From assembly GCA_015657535.1 (NCBI GenBank), contig JADHZB010001895.1, forward strand, positions 1,112-26,839: DNA of 25,728 bases. Reading direction: 5' to 3'. The stretch comes from Nephromyces sp. MM_2019 (Eukaryota > Apicomplexa > Aconoidasida > Nephromycida). The notes under the pieces are model-generated. The model ran no database searches, was not told the origin of the DNA, and saw nothing but the letters and a program-made list of their open reading frames with translations. Of this stretch, positions 1 through 11,100 are shown one piece after another (positions within the stretch are counted from its first letter, which is position 1; each line of letters opens with the position of its first letter). The translations under genes were made by a program, and so were the position numbers.

Positions 1-16
1 TTTTTTTTTTTTTTTT
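1..16. repeat. Poly(T) run at the window edge
   Basis: Sixteen T residues open the window. It may be part of a longer homopolymer, a pyrimidine tract or a sequence break; the window alone cannot tell. Confidence 0.9.
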
Positions 17-113
17 GAGAATCAGAGTAAGCCTGTATTGCTACTTCGTATGAGCAAATAAAAAGAGATTTTTTGTTTGAACGCTATGATGATTCCTCTC
101 GTCAACTTTTTAG

Positions 114-2535
114 AGACTTGAACTTTTTGATGAACTTGAAGAATGGAGGCTCATTCAAGCCCATTATATTGTGGTCGTCTCAGTCTCTAATTCTACTGTG
201 AAGGTATTGGAATTTGATTTTAGAATTTAAGCTACTCGCAAATTAAAACATCTTTTCAAGCAATTCACATAATGTTTTGATATACATCATCCTGCATATT
301 CTGCTATAAATTATAATTTTTTACGAAAATTTGCTTGAAGAGGCTTCCATTTCATCACTTTCCATGTTTTTTTCCTATTTGAAATGAAGAAAATCCGTGC
401 TTGGTGGTATATCTTTAGGTTTTGTAGTTGTTTCAGGCATCCCTATGGTTTATTACTGTCTTCAACTTATGATTTTTTTGACCGTGCAGGAATATTCGAT
501 GAGCTTTTTCCAAAAAATTTTGTATTTAAAAATTATTTGATATCCTTGTGAATTGACTTCTCTTCAATAGGTAGATATCTGGTTCGTGCTTCAGTTCTTC
601 TTCATGAATGTGTGAATTTAATGCACAGAAAGCTATCAGCCTTCGCTGAACGGCTGTAAAATGGCTCTGGTAGCCTCTAATTTTTCCATTATTTGTCGAA
701 ATAGGAGCATGCAAAATAAAGTAATTACAGCTAAACCATATATCTGAGCTTTTAGTGGCTGTTTATTGCTAATTCCACCTTGTTATTAATCAATTTTTGA
801 GATTCTTTTCCTATACCCTAGCTGGTTTTTTCATGTTTTTTTGTAGCTTCTACTGTTTTAGCCAGTGTGGGGCTTTGCTGATTGATGGACCAGTTGTTCT
901 CTTTGTGATGCCTTTTTTTTTAAACTCCGGGCTGATATCAGTATAATCAAACGAAGCTTGTCATTTTTGATGTTTTTAACGTAGATAAATCGCCTTTTTT
1001 CTTATAGTTCATGAAATGTGCTTTTACCGACTTACCATAATCGAAGAAGTAGTAGTTTTGCAGTATTAATTGTATCGTATTAACGGATAGCTTAGGGAAG
1101 AAAGAGTTTAGTGTTGATGTGGTATATATCTTGCTGTACGAAAATACTTTTAAAGATATTCAAGCTGAATTTTTTTGCGTAAAAACATTACTTAATGGCA
1201 GCAAATTACCTCTGGATTCTAGATGAAATGATCGCTGAAACATTTTGTTGTGGGTGTGTGAATATTTTTTCAAATTTTCGCCTTAAATGCAGGTGGTAAA
1301 TTTGAATGAAAAAAAAGTTATGAATAGTTCTAAAAGGGCTGTGGCGAAGTTTTCATATTTTAAATACATATTAAAAAAAGTATCTTCGACATTATTACGG
1401 TTTTTTTATTCTTCAAAGTATTTTCTTCTTCCATTACCAAGTTTTGAGTTTTTTTTGGGGTAAAACGTGCAGAATGGAGCTGCCGAAACTCTGGACCATT
1501 TTTGGAAGTGTTGGACGCCTAGATTGGCCCATTCTCAGATAAATGCAAATATCCAGTTGGAATTACCTCAATGCAACGAATGAATTTGTAGCTGCCGTGA
1601 AAAGCTTGAACTTTTTTGAGACTATAAATCTGTAGCTAGCTACTCCCGAAAGCCTGCACTGGAAGGATGAAAATTTGAATATCTGTGTTTTATGGCTGTA
1701 AAAGTGATTTTTTGAAAACATGAGTTTGAAGGGAGAAATTTCCCAAGAATCCTCTTTCGTGTCAGTATCTTTTATTTTTGTTTTTTTGGTTTGCAAAGTT
1801 GATTTTCGAGCTACTCTGTAGTCTGGTATATTAGAATATTCTTTTACCGTATATTGTAAGTTTAAAGTGTCCAGTTTGCCTGCGTTATTGCAGGTTTTTG
1901 CATGTATTTGCACAATCTTTGCAGCTCTGCAGTAATTTCTTTGCTTTGTACTCGAGCTACTTCACCCCCTCAAATTTTTTTGGGATACCTAAGCATGGTA
2001 GATAGTGTGGTTGCTCGCAAGTTAGTTTTACTTTGGTTTTATCGTTGGCACTAGGGTGGACACTTTAATTTATTGATGTGAAAATTTGTGAAGTCGAAAA
2101 CTACTACTGCAATTTATTTTCTGCCTTGGAAATGATTTCTGATAACTACTGTCTGGTGAAAATTTGAAGCCACTTTGGCATCCCATCTTCTAAAAAGTAT
2201 TAATTTTCAGGGACTCAAGCTAGCGCGAGCCCTTTTACTGCTTTAGGAGGTAAATTCGGCTTCAGAGTAACTTTCGTATGAGGCGTTTAATCTTAACTCG
2301 TTGCAACATTAATCCGATGCTAATTGTAGCTGGTGTATTTAAAGCAGATCTGCGATTCAACTCTTGGGATTGAGTTTGGATTCACGATTTCGACGCCACC
2401 TTTATTGAAAGATAATACCTTGTGGATAAGGACGAATAATTTATCATGACATACACAATATTATGTTACTGCTTTCATAGCTAATATAGCGAATAATTTT
2501 TTTGCTTCATTTCCTTACCACATTCTGGTCCCTAG
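114..2535 (+). CDS. Exon cluster resembling the N-terminal part of COG3/Sec34 (tentative)
   Basis: Several short segments bounded by AG and GT read as charged helical protein. They are 114-203 (ELFDELEEWRLIQAHYIVVV), about 436-486, 571-655 (RYLVRASVLLHECVNL...KLSAFAERL), 1557-1631 (NATNEFVAAVKSLNFFETIN), 1653-1697 (LHWKDENLNICVLW), 1894-1997 (FAQSLQLCSNFFALYSSYF), 2211-2249 and 2481-2535. The last four join in phase with introns of about 200 nt. The order and pattern recall COG3, a coiled-coil tethering subunit of the Golgi COG complex: LHE-C coil, then F...L, then KD...Y, then a C..A..L helix. The match is from memory and is weak per exon. Exons between 720 and 1556 are unresolved, and 1632-1652 would be an implausible 21-nt intron. 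The start codon lies before the window or is not found. Treat the identity as a lead, not a call. Confidence 0.35.
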
Positions 2536-2612
2536 GTTAAAACTTAGGGAGGTTTAAAAGTAATATATATAAAGTTTCAGATACATGGGGCTCATTATTC
2601 TAGCCATTCTTG

Positions 2613-5012
2613 GTAGAAGCCCGATGATTCTATCGCTGAATAGTTCTATGAAACGATGAGGAATACTTTATATTGAGGGTGTTTACTTTCTTAAATAGCG
2701 GTTTTCTCAAGCACTAAAAGAGGCGTCAAAAAGAGCGAAAAAGGGAACCTTCGCTGTACAAAAATATTTATTACTGTGACTTAAATTTTTAATTGAACAC
2801 ATGAGGGACGCGCAAGTCATTAAATGTTATTTGAGCCTAAAGAATTACTAGTTATTATTTAGAGGCCAAACTTAATGGAATAAGAGGAATAAGGTAGCAT
2901 TCGGCCTCTGGTCTTACCTCATTTTCCTACAAAAATTTTTTAACTGCAGAGTAACAATTGATTTCAGCAGTAGTGTACTGATCTGCAGATTGATTATTCA
3001 ATTTTGTGCCTTCTTAAACTATTGATTACTGTTTTATGAAAAATTTATTATAGCAGGCTCATTGCTTAATTATAAATTCAAGTACAGCTTTGCACCTTCA
3101 GCATATCGAAGGAGAAAGCATCGTTTCAGCCTTATTAGTAGTGTTATTCATTTTTTACCTTAAATAGTCCTGCTGAAGTCGTGAAATGAAGGAAGAGCTT
3201 GTGAAAGCAAGAAAACATCAAATAAACAGAATTTTTCGTTCAAATATTTAAGGAAGCAAACTGAGCGGAGATGTGAAACTTTGCATAAAATCAAGATAAT
3301 AATTCAGGAGGGAAGTATGTGCGAAGTAGAGAGACTGAATAAATGGACAACAATAGCATTAAATTTTCGGAAGGCGAGAAAGGGGGTAAAGCGCCGCCGC
3401 GTCCACTTCGAATTTTTTCGGCAGGAAGTATTTTTCCTCTGAAATATTTAAAGGAAAGGACTATTTTTCGTTAGCATGCTATACCCTTTCCCGCTTTCCA
3501 CTGAATAAAGCGATTTATTAATGAATTTCATTTTAGGAAAAGGTCCTGTTTTTTAATCCTTAGTAGCAATCTTTTTAATATAGAAAAACAACAGTGTTTT
3601 TATTCGAAGATTGTGAAAGCTAAGTTCGTGCTTGAGGAATATTAACCACTTAAGCTTGCTTAATATTAGCTACGGAAAAACTGGTAAGAATTTTAGATTA
3701 TAGAGTCATTAGCTGACACAAAAACTTTTATACTCTGATTCGAGGTAGAGCAATAACATATGATTGTTACAAGAGTTCCTTGTACAAAAATGATTCTATT
3801 CAAGTGCTGAGAGCATGCCTGTGCTCTTGCAATATCTACAAGGAAAATGAATCTTGTACTTGCGATAAGCTGGTGAAAGTGTATAACTTTGTAGCTTATA
3901 GACTCAACGATATTTGAAATGATGTATTGCTAGGTGTACGCATAGTTGTCACAACTTTGCGGAGCAAGCTTTTTTTTCCGCTTCCACTTCGAATTTGATG
4001 GAACGTACAGCTGCTTCGTGGCATCTTCGAGGCTTGTCTATCGGGGCATTGATAAATGCAGAAATTAAGCGCAAAAATACTCCGAAAGGTGGTTGAGTAG
4101 AGAATTAGGAGTCCTTTAGTAGCGACTTCAAACATAGCTAGTACTAGGACTTTTAGTGTATCGTCACAAAGAATAGTTACTTACCATTTCACTTATGAAA
4201 AGAGAATCACGCGTGATAATTAGTGTGCTAACAGTGGTACCGACGAAGCAGTATTTAAAACATGTGGGAGTAACCTTTACTTATTAGTAGCGGAGATCTT
4301 AGTAACAGATTTTGATAGGTACAGCCTGGTATGCTGCTTGTGGATACTTTTCAGGCTGAGAGCAGCAGTTCTCCTTTCCAGCTTGTGCTTCGTTAAAGTT
4401 TCGTGGGGCTTCATTGCTATTATTTCGACACATTGCAGATACTAAAGTCTTTTCATAACTAATAATAGCTAATAAGCGCCCTTGTGTATAATGATGAAGC
4501 GAAGTACTGCCCACGGTGTATGGGTTAGAAGTACGTACAGTCAAGGTTAGCTAGAGACTTTCGATATTTATGCATTGCATAGCTTTCGAGGAGAGAGGTT
4601 GAGGCGGTGGCCCTCGTGTGTTTTATAGCTTGTGTATATACTACAGCAGTCAGCGTGCTCTCTAGCTGTTGTGTATGTGGTGTGTGTTTTGGCTATTGTG
4701 TGTATGGTACGTGTTCTCGCGGTTGTGTGCCTGTCGTGTGTGGTAGCCGTGCTGTGTGTGTACTCAAGCGGTTCAATGCGAATGCACAGTCTTGGAACGA
4801 CAATATGCACTCATGGTGTGCGGCGTTCACTTCAACACTATGCGTGTGATTATGCAATTGCCGTATGACGTCCTAATTCTGCTCCTTTGGCTGTTCTTTC
4901 CGTTTTGGCCTTACAACGAATCCTCTAACCGGTGGGGGTTCTTACATAGTTGACGCTATGCCTCTGCCTTCCCATTCGTATATCGCCTAGTCTTTTGCGT
5001 CTACCTCTGCAG
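2613..5012. other. No established gene; mixed AT-rich sequence
   Basis: If the flanking COG3-like exons belong together, this is intron sequence with small missed exons. Weak candidates are 2581-2612 and about 2862-2893 (both phase-compatible) and 4354-4390 (AESSSSPFQLVL after ttttcag). A purine-rich 85-codon open frame lacking an early ATG occupies about 3187-3441. Nothing else stands out except the GT-rich tract at about 4607-4770. Confidence 0.4.
4607..4770. repeat. GT-rich low-complexity tract
   Basis: Degenerate repeats of tgtgtgt separated by short C- or G-containing pieces fill this stretch. The overlapping frames on both strands (Cys/Val-rich on +, Thr/His-rich on -) are by-products of the dinucleotide bias and are not called as genes. 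Confidence 0.7.
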
Positions 5013-5463
5013 AGAGCAATGATGAGCTATACAAATATATGAGGAGCATCATACTTGTCTTCAAGCTTACAGACTTCGAACAACTGTCCGAATATATTTG
5101 CTTCAGGTCAGCTGTTAAATAACGTGATCATGAGTATCACAGTAATCTCTGAATGAAGCAGGGATTTTTTCCTGTGCGAATAATTGGATAAAATATAAGG
5201 GGGTGTTTTACAGCGTGATATTTGCGTATGGATGAGCTATTCTGTCGCATCCCTTACTAAAAACTTGCTTGCGGTAATTTAACCAAGAGGTAGGTTCTTA
5301 CCAGCTGCAGTAAAGTAACGCAATCTCTCAAGCAGCGTTGCTGCACTTTTTTCCTGTGCTGAAGCGCATCTCCATTTCTTTCCCCTGAGGAAGTATTTGC
5401 TGCTTCTTCTATCGTAGTTTGGAGGAGGTCCCCCTCATTGTCATCTTTCTGTCAACTCTCTGA
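5013..5463 (+). CDS. Candidate later exons of the COG3-like gene
   Basis: The segment 5013-5106 follows cctctgcag and ends TTCAG|gtcagc. It encodes a charged stretch containing DELYKYMRSIILVFKLTDFE and QLSEYICF. The next candidate begins at 5418 after atcgtag, joins in phase to give ...YICFSLEEVPLI, and reaches TGA at 5461-5463. This pattern (Y..R..I......E.LSE.......EV) resembles COG3 just past its N-terminal coil. If the TGA is the true end, the protein lacks the roughly 450-residue C-terminal part of known COG3. Alternatively the exon stops at a GT at 5440 or 5450 and more exons follow. The first segment looks coding; the rest is inference. Confidence 0.35.
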
Positions 5464-5766
5464 GTTAATTTTGATTTTTGCTTTCAAGTGGGAAGTTTCT
5501 CCATTGGTTTGCTCGTTTTTGATATGCCTCCATTTCTGCTGCCAGGCTATTTCTTATTGGTTCACGTTGCGATATATACCAGCTTAACGACCGTTTGATG
5601 GTACCTGCCGTGATTAGCCTCCGGGTAGTTCTTAAATGGGTAGATATGCATTGCCCTTCGTAATGGCTTGCTTGAAAGTGGAAATGGCAATATCCCCCCC
5701 TGATCGGTTTTATTTTGACTCTTATGATGATATGCTTTCTAATCGATGTGCGTTTTTCAGTTAAAG

Positions 5767-6975
5767 ATGCTGGGAATGAACCAAGTTAGCGTTTCTGTGG
5801 GAAACAGAGTTTGGAGGGCGGTATATTCCAATAGATGCTTCAGATATCAGTGCTTGAAGAAGAGGCATTTGGGAAATGCCGCTCGCGGGCCAAAGGAGAC
5901 GGATGTTAGCTGCTAGATCCTTGATGTTCTTATCGCGTTTTTTTTCTTTCAATTTTTTTTGCTTAGTCATCGTTTCTTTGAGATTTGTGGGTTTACTCGG
6001 CAGTGTGCTCGCTTTTCCTCTTCCTAAAAATTTTAAATCTGTGACTTATTCTAGTATCACACGGAAGTATGTGTATCACGGCGCATTATCTTTAAGTATG
6101 TCATCATGGCTAGGATTTGCTTGTGTTACACCACATGATTAGGTGGTCTTCCTATATGTGTTTATTTGCATTTTTTTGATGAGAATGTGCAGCTTGATGA
6201 ATGCCCAGACAGGAAAATAAACTGCAATTTTGTGATGGCCTGATATGTATAAATTTACTGCCTTGCTTGTCTGTCGCTGGTTTGAAAAAGCTAGTTTGTT
6301 CATACTGATTTATTGCTGATGAATTTTTTTAGCGAAGCTCGTACATTCAGTATATAGGTTATATAGTAACTGTTACACCGTATGAAGAACTTTTTGAAAT
6401 ACTTCACTTCAATTCTAAGACTGGTAGTACTTTTAACCCTTAATAGTTAACATACTTTGAGTTTTTCTTCATTCTTTTACACTGGAAGGGTTAATTTCAC
6501 TTGTGTGGTTATAGGTACTGGTGAGAGGCTTTTCTTTTACTTTTGTAAGGTTTGCTTATGATTCCTGACTTGTTGTATGACGTAAATTCTTTGTTTTTTC
6601 GTGGTCTATGCTTTACTTCAGATTGCTGGAAACTGGAAAAACTGCACTGCGCTTTTCACAAAAAGATCGCTTGGCTACGAAACATTCAAAAAGCGTTGTG
6701 AGTCATTCAGGATGTTCGCCTTCTGGGGTACTGTGGGGATTCTTTCCATTGATCTCATTTTGAGGCCTCCATCGTCTTCTTATTGGAAGAGATATTCAGC
6801 GTTTATGATGCCTCAGATTTTTTCCGCCTACTGGGCCCGTGATGCTACTTCGAGTTTTTTTACTTCTGAAGAAGAGGCAGCTAAGGGAATGGCTGGCTAT
6901 GAGCAATTTATTAGCCTCCAAAACCCTGTTGTTTCTACCGATGGACATGCTGAAGAGGATGGCGAAGAAGCATAG
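5767..6975 (+). CDS. Small single-span membrane protein, probably mitochondrial, two exons, about 163 aa
   Basis: Exon 1 (5767-5904) starts MLGMNQVSVSVGNRVWRA. It is rich in Arg, Lys and Ser and lacks acidic residues until near its end, typical of a mitochondrial presequence. Exon 2 (6622-6975) follows a tttacttcag acceptor and joins in phase 0, ending at TAG. Residues 77-93 (MFAFWGTVGILSIDLIL) form one membrane segment, followed by RPPSSSYWKRY and an acidic C-terminus (EEDGEEA). The size, presequence and single span suit an accessory subunit of a respiratory complex or ATP synthase, but I do not recognise a named family, so that is inference. The donor at 5905 (GAT|gttagc) is weak, and a small exon could be hidden in the 717-nt intron. 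An earlier in-frame ATG at 5746 is possible. A poly(A) signal lies 168 nt after the stop. Confidence 0.65.
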
Positions 6976-7041
6976 TGTTACTTGACTTTCGGCCACATGT
7001 GCGCAGCTGGATTTGTAGACTGATTCCCATCAGCCTTATAG

Positions 7042-7143
7042 GATGAGCTCAGGAGATCGTTTAGTTTACATTGCGAGCCAATGGTATCATCCGTGGTTGA
7101 TGCCAGATTCTGCATGGTTATATGGTTTTTTATTGACGGAATA
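7042..7143 (+). CDS. 33-residue Trp-rich small ORF in the 3' region of the membrane-protein gene
   Basis: The frame opens at ATG 7042, ends at TAA 7141-7143 and encodes a peptide containing YIASQWYHPWLMPDSAWLYG. Three tryptophans and a hydrophobic second half are unusual for random AT-rich sequence. It lies between the stop of the upstream gene and the poly(A) signal, so it may simply be 3' UTR. No homologue is recognised; chance is a serious alternative. Confidence 0.2.
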
Positions 7144-7148
7144 ATAAA
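7143..7148 (+). terminator. Polyadenylation signal AATAAA for the 5767-6975 gene
   Basis: A canonical AATAAA lies 168 nt downstream of the TAG at 6973-6975, in an AT-rich context. Position and strand suit the 3' end of this gene; the cleavage site itself cannot be seen. Confidence 0.5.
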
Positions 7149-7726
7149 ACAAAGATTTTACTGCGATGGGTTAACCGAAATGAGCAGTATCCAAAATTTT
7201 TGAGTAATATATAGAGGGGACTTAATGACGTGTTAATCACATCCTCCGCATTGAAATTAAGTCCATATTAGGTCTTGAAAGGTCAGGTTGCCTTCAGATA
7301 GTAGCTTCCGCAAGGTTGTTTGAATTACGCTTCGGTGCGGACACGTTCAGTTCTTATTTCCTTTGGAAAATAGGGCTTACCACTGTCTTGAGAATAAAAA
7401 GGAAAATGAATAGATTATATACTTAAAATATCCTAGTTGAAAGAAAGTTATAGCTAGTATATAATGTTCATTCAAAACCGAGGATTATTCTACCTTTTTG
7501 CTTACCTCTACATTATGACAAAAATTTCGGCCAAGTTGATTTTAAGGGGATACGGTATGAAATCAAGTGTATTCGATGCTTGATGAATATTCCGTGTCTT
7601 TGATCTTTTGAAAGGCTTCAGGCTTGCTATGAATAAAAGTTTATGATGACTTGTGATGCGAGTAACAATCATTGATACTTTCTACTTTACATATCGAACT
7701 CTTTTTGCTAGATTTTTTTATTGCAG

Positions 7727-8044
7727 GGTTATCGCTAATGCAGTATTCTTCCGTTCTATTGAAGGTGTAGTTTACAAGGGTTCCCTGTAAGCTTACCTTT
7801 TTTTACTTTTGTCCCCGCTTAGTATTTTGTATTAAGGTTTCGCAACTTGGTTTGGCAGATTCCAAAATTCTTTCAGCGCTAGGTTAATGATTTTTTTTGC
7901 GCATCCTTTGAATACTTAAGACTATAGCATACTATATCATAAGAGGCACTTGACTTGCCGATCTGAAACTAATATTTTGGAAAGGGCTACTAAATTGCTT
8001 TTAATGCGTATGAATCGGTTGTTTTGGCTGCCATCTGCTGTATT
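7727..8044 (+). CDS. Candidate exons of an unidentified + strand gene
   Basis: Three segments join in phase: 7727-7786 (VIANAVFFRSIEGVVYKGSL, ttattgcag acceptor, gtaagc donor), 7859-7882 (FQNSFSA) and 7928-8044 (ILERATKLLLMRMNRLFWLP within it, gtgagt donor). The splice sites are good and the first segment looks protein-like. A competing 63-codon frame overlaps the third segment (about 7992-8190), so the frame there is uncertain. I recognise no family. An upstream ATG at 7514 (MTKISAKLILRGYGMK) might begin the gene but does not join in phase to the first segment. No 3' end was found. Confidence 0.25.
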
Positions 8045-8189
8045 GTGAGTGTTACTCAAAATAAGGATGAGGGAGTGGTTGCGTATACGAGAACTACGTC
8101 GTCTATGATCGCCGATTCATTTTTATATGCGGCCTTGGTTGGCTTTCCTGCTTGTTCTCGTCCAATATGCCCGGTCATTGAAAAGTGAA

Positions 8190-11100
8190 AAGGTCTCCTC
8201 TTTTAACATTGGTTCCATATGGCAGTTATTTAATTTGCTTGTTGCTCAGAAAAGCTTTGTTTTTAACCTAGAAAGTATTAAGCGAGGTTCTAGCCCGATG
8301 ATTTAGAAGCGATTAAGTGCCCTGAACACATTTTCCTCGATTGGTGCTTGTTAGTTCCCGGCTGTTATCCGCACAATGAAATTTTTACAATCTACCGTAT
8401 GAGATATCTGTGACACGGTGTGAATTTGCCGTGTAAGACAAGGAAAGTGCTGAATACGGTTACCTCAAGGGTTATCCTCACATACTTCATAATGTGAGCT
8501 TCAAATGAATAATGGATATGGTAGTGAGTATATAGTTTGTACAAGGTGGAAAAGACGCAAAGAAACGTAAATGATTTCCAAGCACTGAAAAAATAAACTA
8601 AAGATGTTAGAACGATGCGTAGCCTGAGCGCGCGTTGTGATTTAGGTGAGTCCCGCGAAAGTTCAGAAAGCTATTGGATGGCACTAGGATTTAAGAATCA
8701 GCGAACCTGAGAACTTGGATATTTTGGAGAAATTTGATACCTATACGATAAGCTATGGCTTGGGTATATTACAGAAGTACAATGAGCAGCATTCTGGGTT
8801 ATCACGGTGTTTTTGCTGTAGTGTGGTCAGGATATCAATTTTATACTTTCGGAAGTAGTAATTTTTGACACTATCAGCAGCCTCGTATTATTGCTATGAA
8901 GCATTGAGCTCTCGAGCAGGTATGTGTTCGGCCGTTTGAAGTAGTCGACGCTGTTTGCACTTTTTTCATGTTCGTGTTGCTGCATTCCTGCCATTGCATT
9001 AAGAACAGAGAGCGAAATTTCATGAGACTCTTTTTTGAGCTGTGAGCAATAGTACACTGTGTATCCAAATGTTTTCGCTTGTGGTCATAGCTGTGACCAG
9101 CTACACAAAGGATTACTTCGCAGACGCTGGCCGTAGCGCGCTGATAAAGAATTCACGATGAAGTTTCGCAATGTAAGCATGGAATGAAAAACGCGAAACG
9201 GTGTCCTGACTGGCTTCTGAACTACAGCCGGATTTTTTGCTGCGACATCTTTTACAAGGAGGAATGAGAAATGCTCAGCTGCTCATAACTTTAAGCATAT
9301 GTAAATTTGGTAGTGCGAAATTCCCAATCCTGTTTTCCCACTCCAAAATGGCGCTCCTGGATAATTTCGGGTTGATTTACGGCGCTTCTTTTGAGTACTA
9401 CTATTCCTTCTCTCCTGCAAGATATTCAGAAAATTAGCCAGCCGCAAGCCTTTTTTCCGAAGTTAAGCGTCAGTGCAGGAAAATTCAAATTTACTTTGGC
9501 TAAAAAACCTTCATTAAAAGCCGCTTAAGCAAAGCGCAGTTAAAACTAATAGATTTAGCTCTGATACTTACCTACCCGGCAGGACATTTTTGAAAGAGGA
9601 TTAGATGACGCTTTTAGCCAATGTCACATGTTATAACAAGGTTAGTATATCCAGCAAATTTCGTATTATACTTTTAATTGTATCGGAAGCGGGGCTGTGC
9701 TGCTAGACTGCCCGAACCGTTATGTCGCGTAGGATGCAGCATAGCTATACTTTATCAGCGAGGATTAGCCTTGTTGAAGGTGAAATATATAGTGGAAACC
9801 GTGCATGAGAGTAGCTCTACAAGCCGAGGTAAATTCAAAAAAAGCTTTCGTTAATCAATGAAAATATCTGGGATCGGCGAATTTGGTGCACCAGCAACAA
9901 TTAATTTTACGTCCAAAAGAGGGCAATACTGAAAATCGGACAGGAGTGCCATAGCAGTATTCTTAGGTATCCGTAAGAATGCTAAGAACTAGAACATTGT
10001 ACTTTCGATATCGAATTTCAGTCTGTCGGGCTACTCAAAGAAAACTCACCATACCTTAAAAGGTACATTCTCATTTGAAAATTCTACAAATTACATCCCA
10101 CTTTTCTAACTGTAGTATGTTATCAACTTCGCGCTTGATAGTAATGACCAAATTTACTCACAAAAAGCATAATTGACGAATGTGTCGTTAATCTAAACAG
10201 GGAATTATCCCGGAGTTACCCCCAAATTAGAAGTTATATTAGGGGATTTCATATTTTCGAAGAGAACACTATTAATATTTTGCTCAGATAATTCATGCCG
10301 CTTATCGAAAGTTACAATGTCATCAGGCGCAGGCAATATGGAATTCCATAATGAGCACTATAAAGAACAGCTAAAATATCTTTAAGGCTCAACTATCCTT
10401 CGGCAGCTAAAAGCATACAACTGAGCTAACTTATTTTTCATAAGTAAACAAAATAGAGTGGTATTGCTGCAAAAGTTGCATTATACAGAAGCATCGCTGT
10501 ACAACTTCGGGGAATTTAATTCAGATTTCATCACTAAAAAAAGCTGTCATCCGAACATACAATGAAAAATATCCGCAGAAAGAGTGTGCTGAGTAAAAAA
10601 ATGCGACGCCCCGCACTTTTTTGCTAGGGTAATTACAGAATCATTATGTTCAAATCAATTAAGCGTTATCAGGTTATTCTGTGCAAAGCGAGGCATCGGA
10701 AGTCGTCGATGGTATCGTTGCTTATATTCTACGGAGCATATCATCATAAGGAAGTAGAACCAACAGATTTTTTTATTCTAACTCAGTTGCTCAGTAAGAT
10801 TAGCTGTCGTGTTAAAATTAAAACAGCTTGAATAATAGAAGCTAGCTCTAGCTCTGGGGCTAATTTATCATTCAAACGTTATCATGAATTAAACACTGCT
10901 TAGGCCATTGTACGCAATCCCTATAAAGTTCATAAAGGAACACATCAGCAACTATTTTCTGCTCTGGTATCTTCCAGTAGAAACAGAAAAACTAGGACTC
11001 ATCCTTCACTTTTCCTATAATAAAAAGCATAAGCAGCCTACTTGTTGAACCACTGAAGCATTTCTAATTTTTTTAAGACAAATTTCCCGCTACCTTCGAG

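Noticed and set aside
731..754. Segment LNHISELL as a COG3 exon continuing KLSAFAERL
   Set aside because: The protein match was attractive, but it needed a 10-nt intron at 721-730 or an out-of-phase junction, so it was dropped.
1563..1913. 116-codon minus-strand open frame
   Set aside because: It lies antisense to the better supported + strand segments at 1557-1697. Its Lys/Ser-rich make-up follows from an A-rich strand with few stops, and no motif is visible.
4568..4868. Overlapping Cys/Val-rich (+) and Thr/His-rich (-) frames
   Set aside because: All are translations of the GT-rich low-complexity tract.
5876..6142. 88-codon + strand frame starting MPLAGQRRRML
   Set aside because: It starts out of frame inside exon 1 of the membrane-protein gene and runs through a T-rich stretch that looks intronic. 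It does not join in phase to the 6622 exon.
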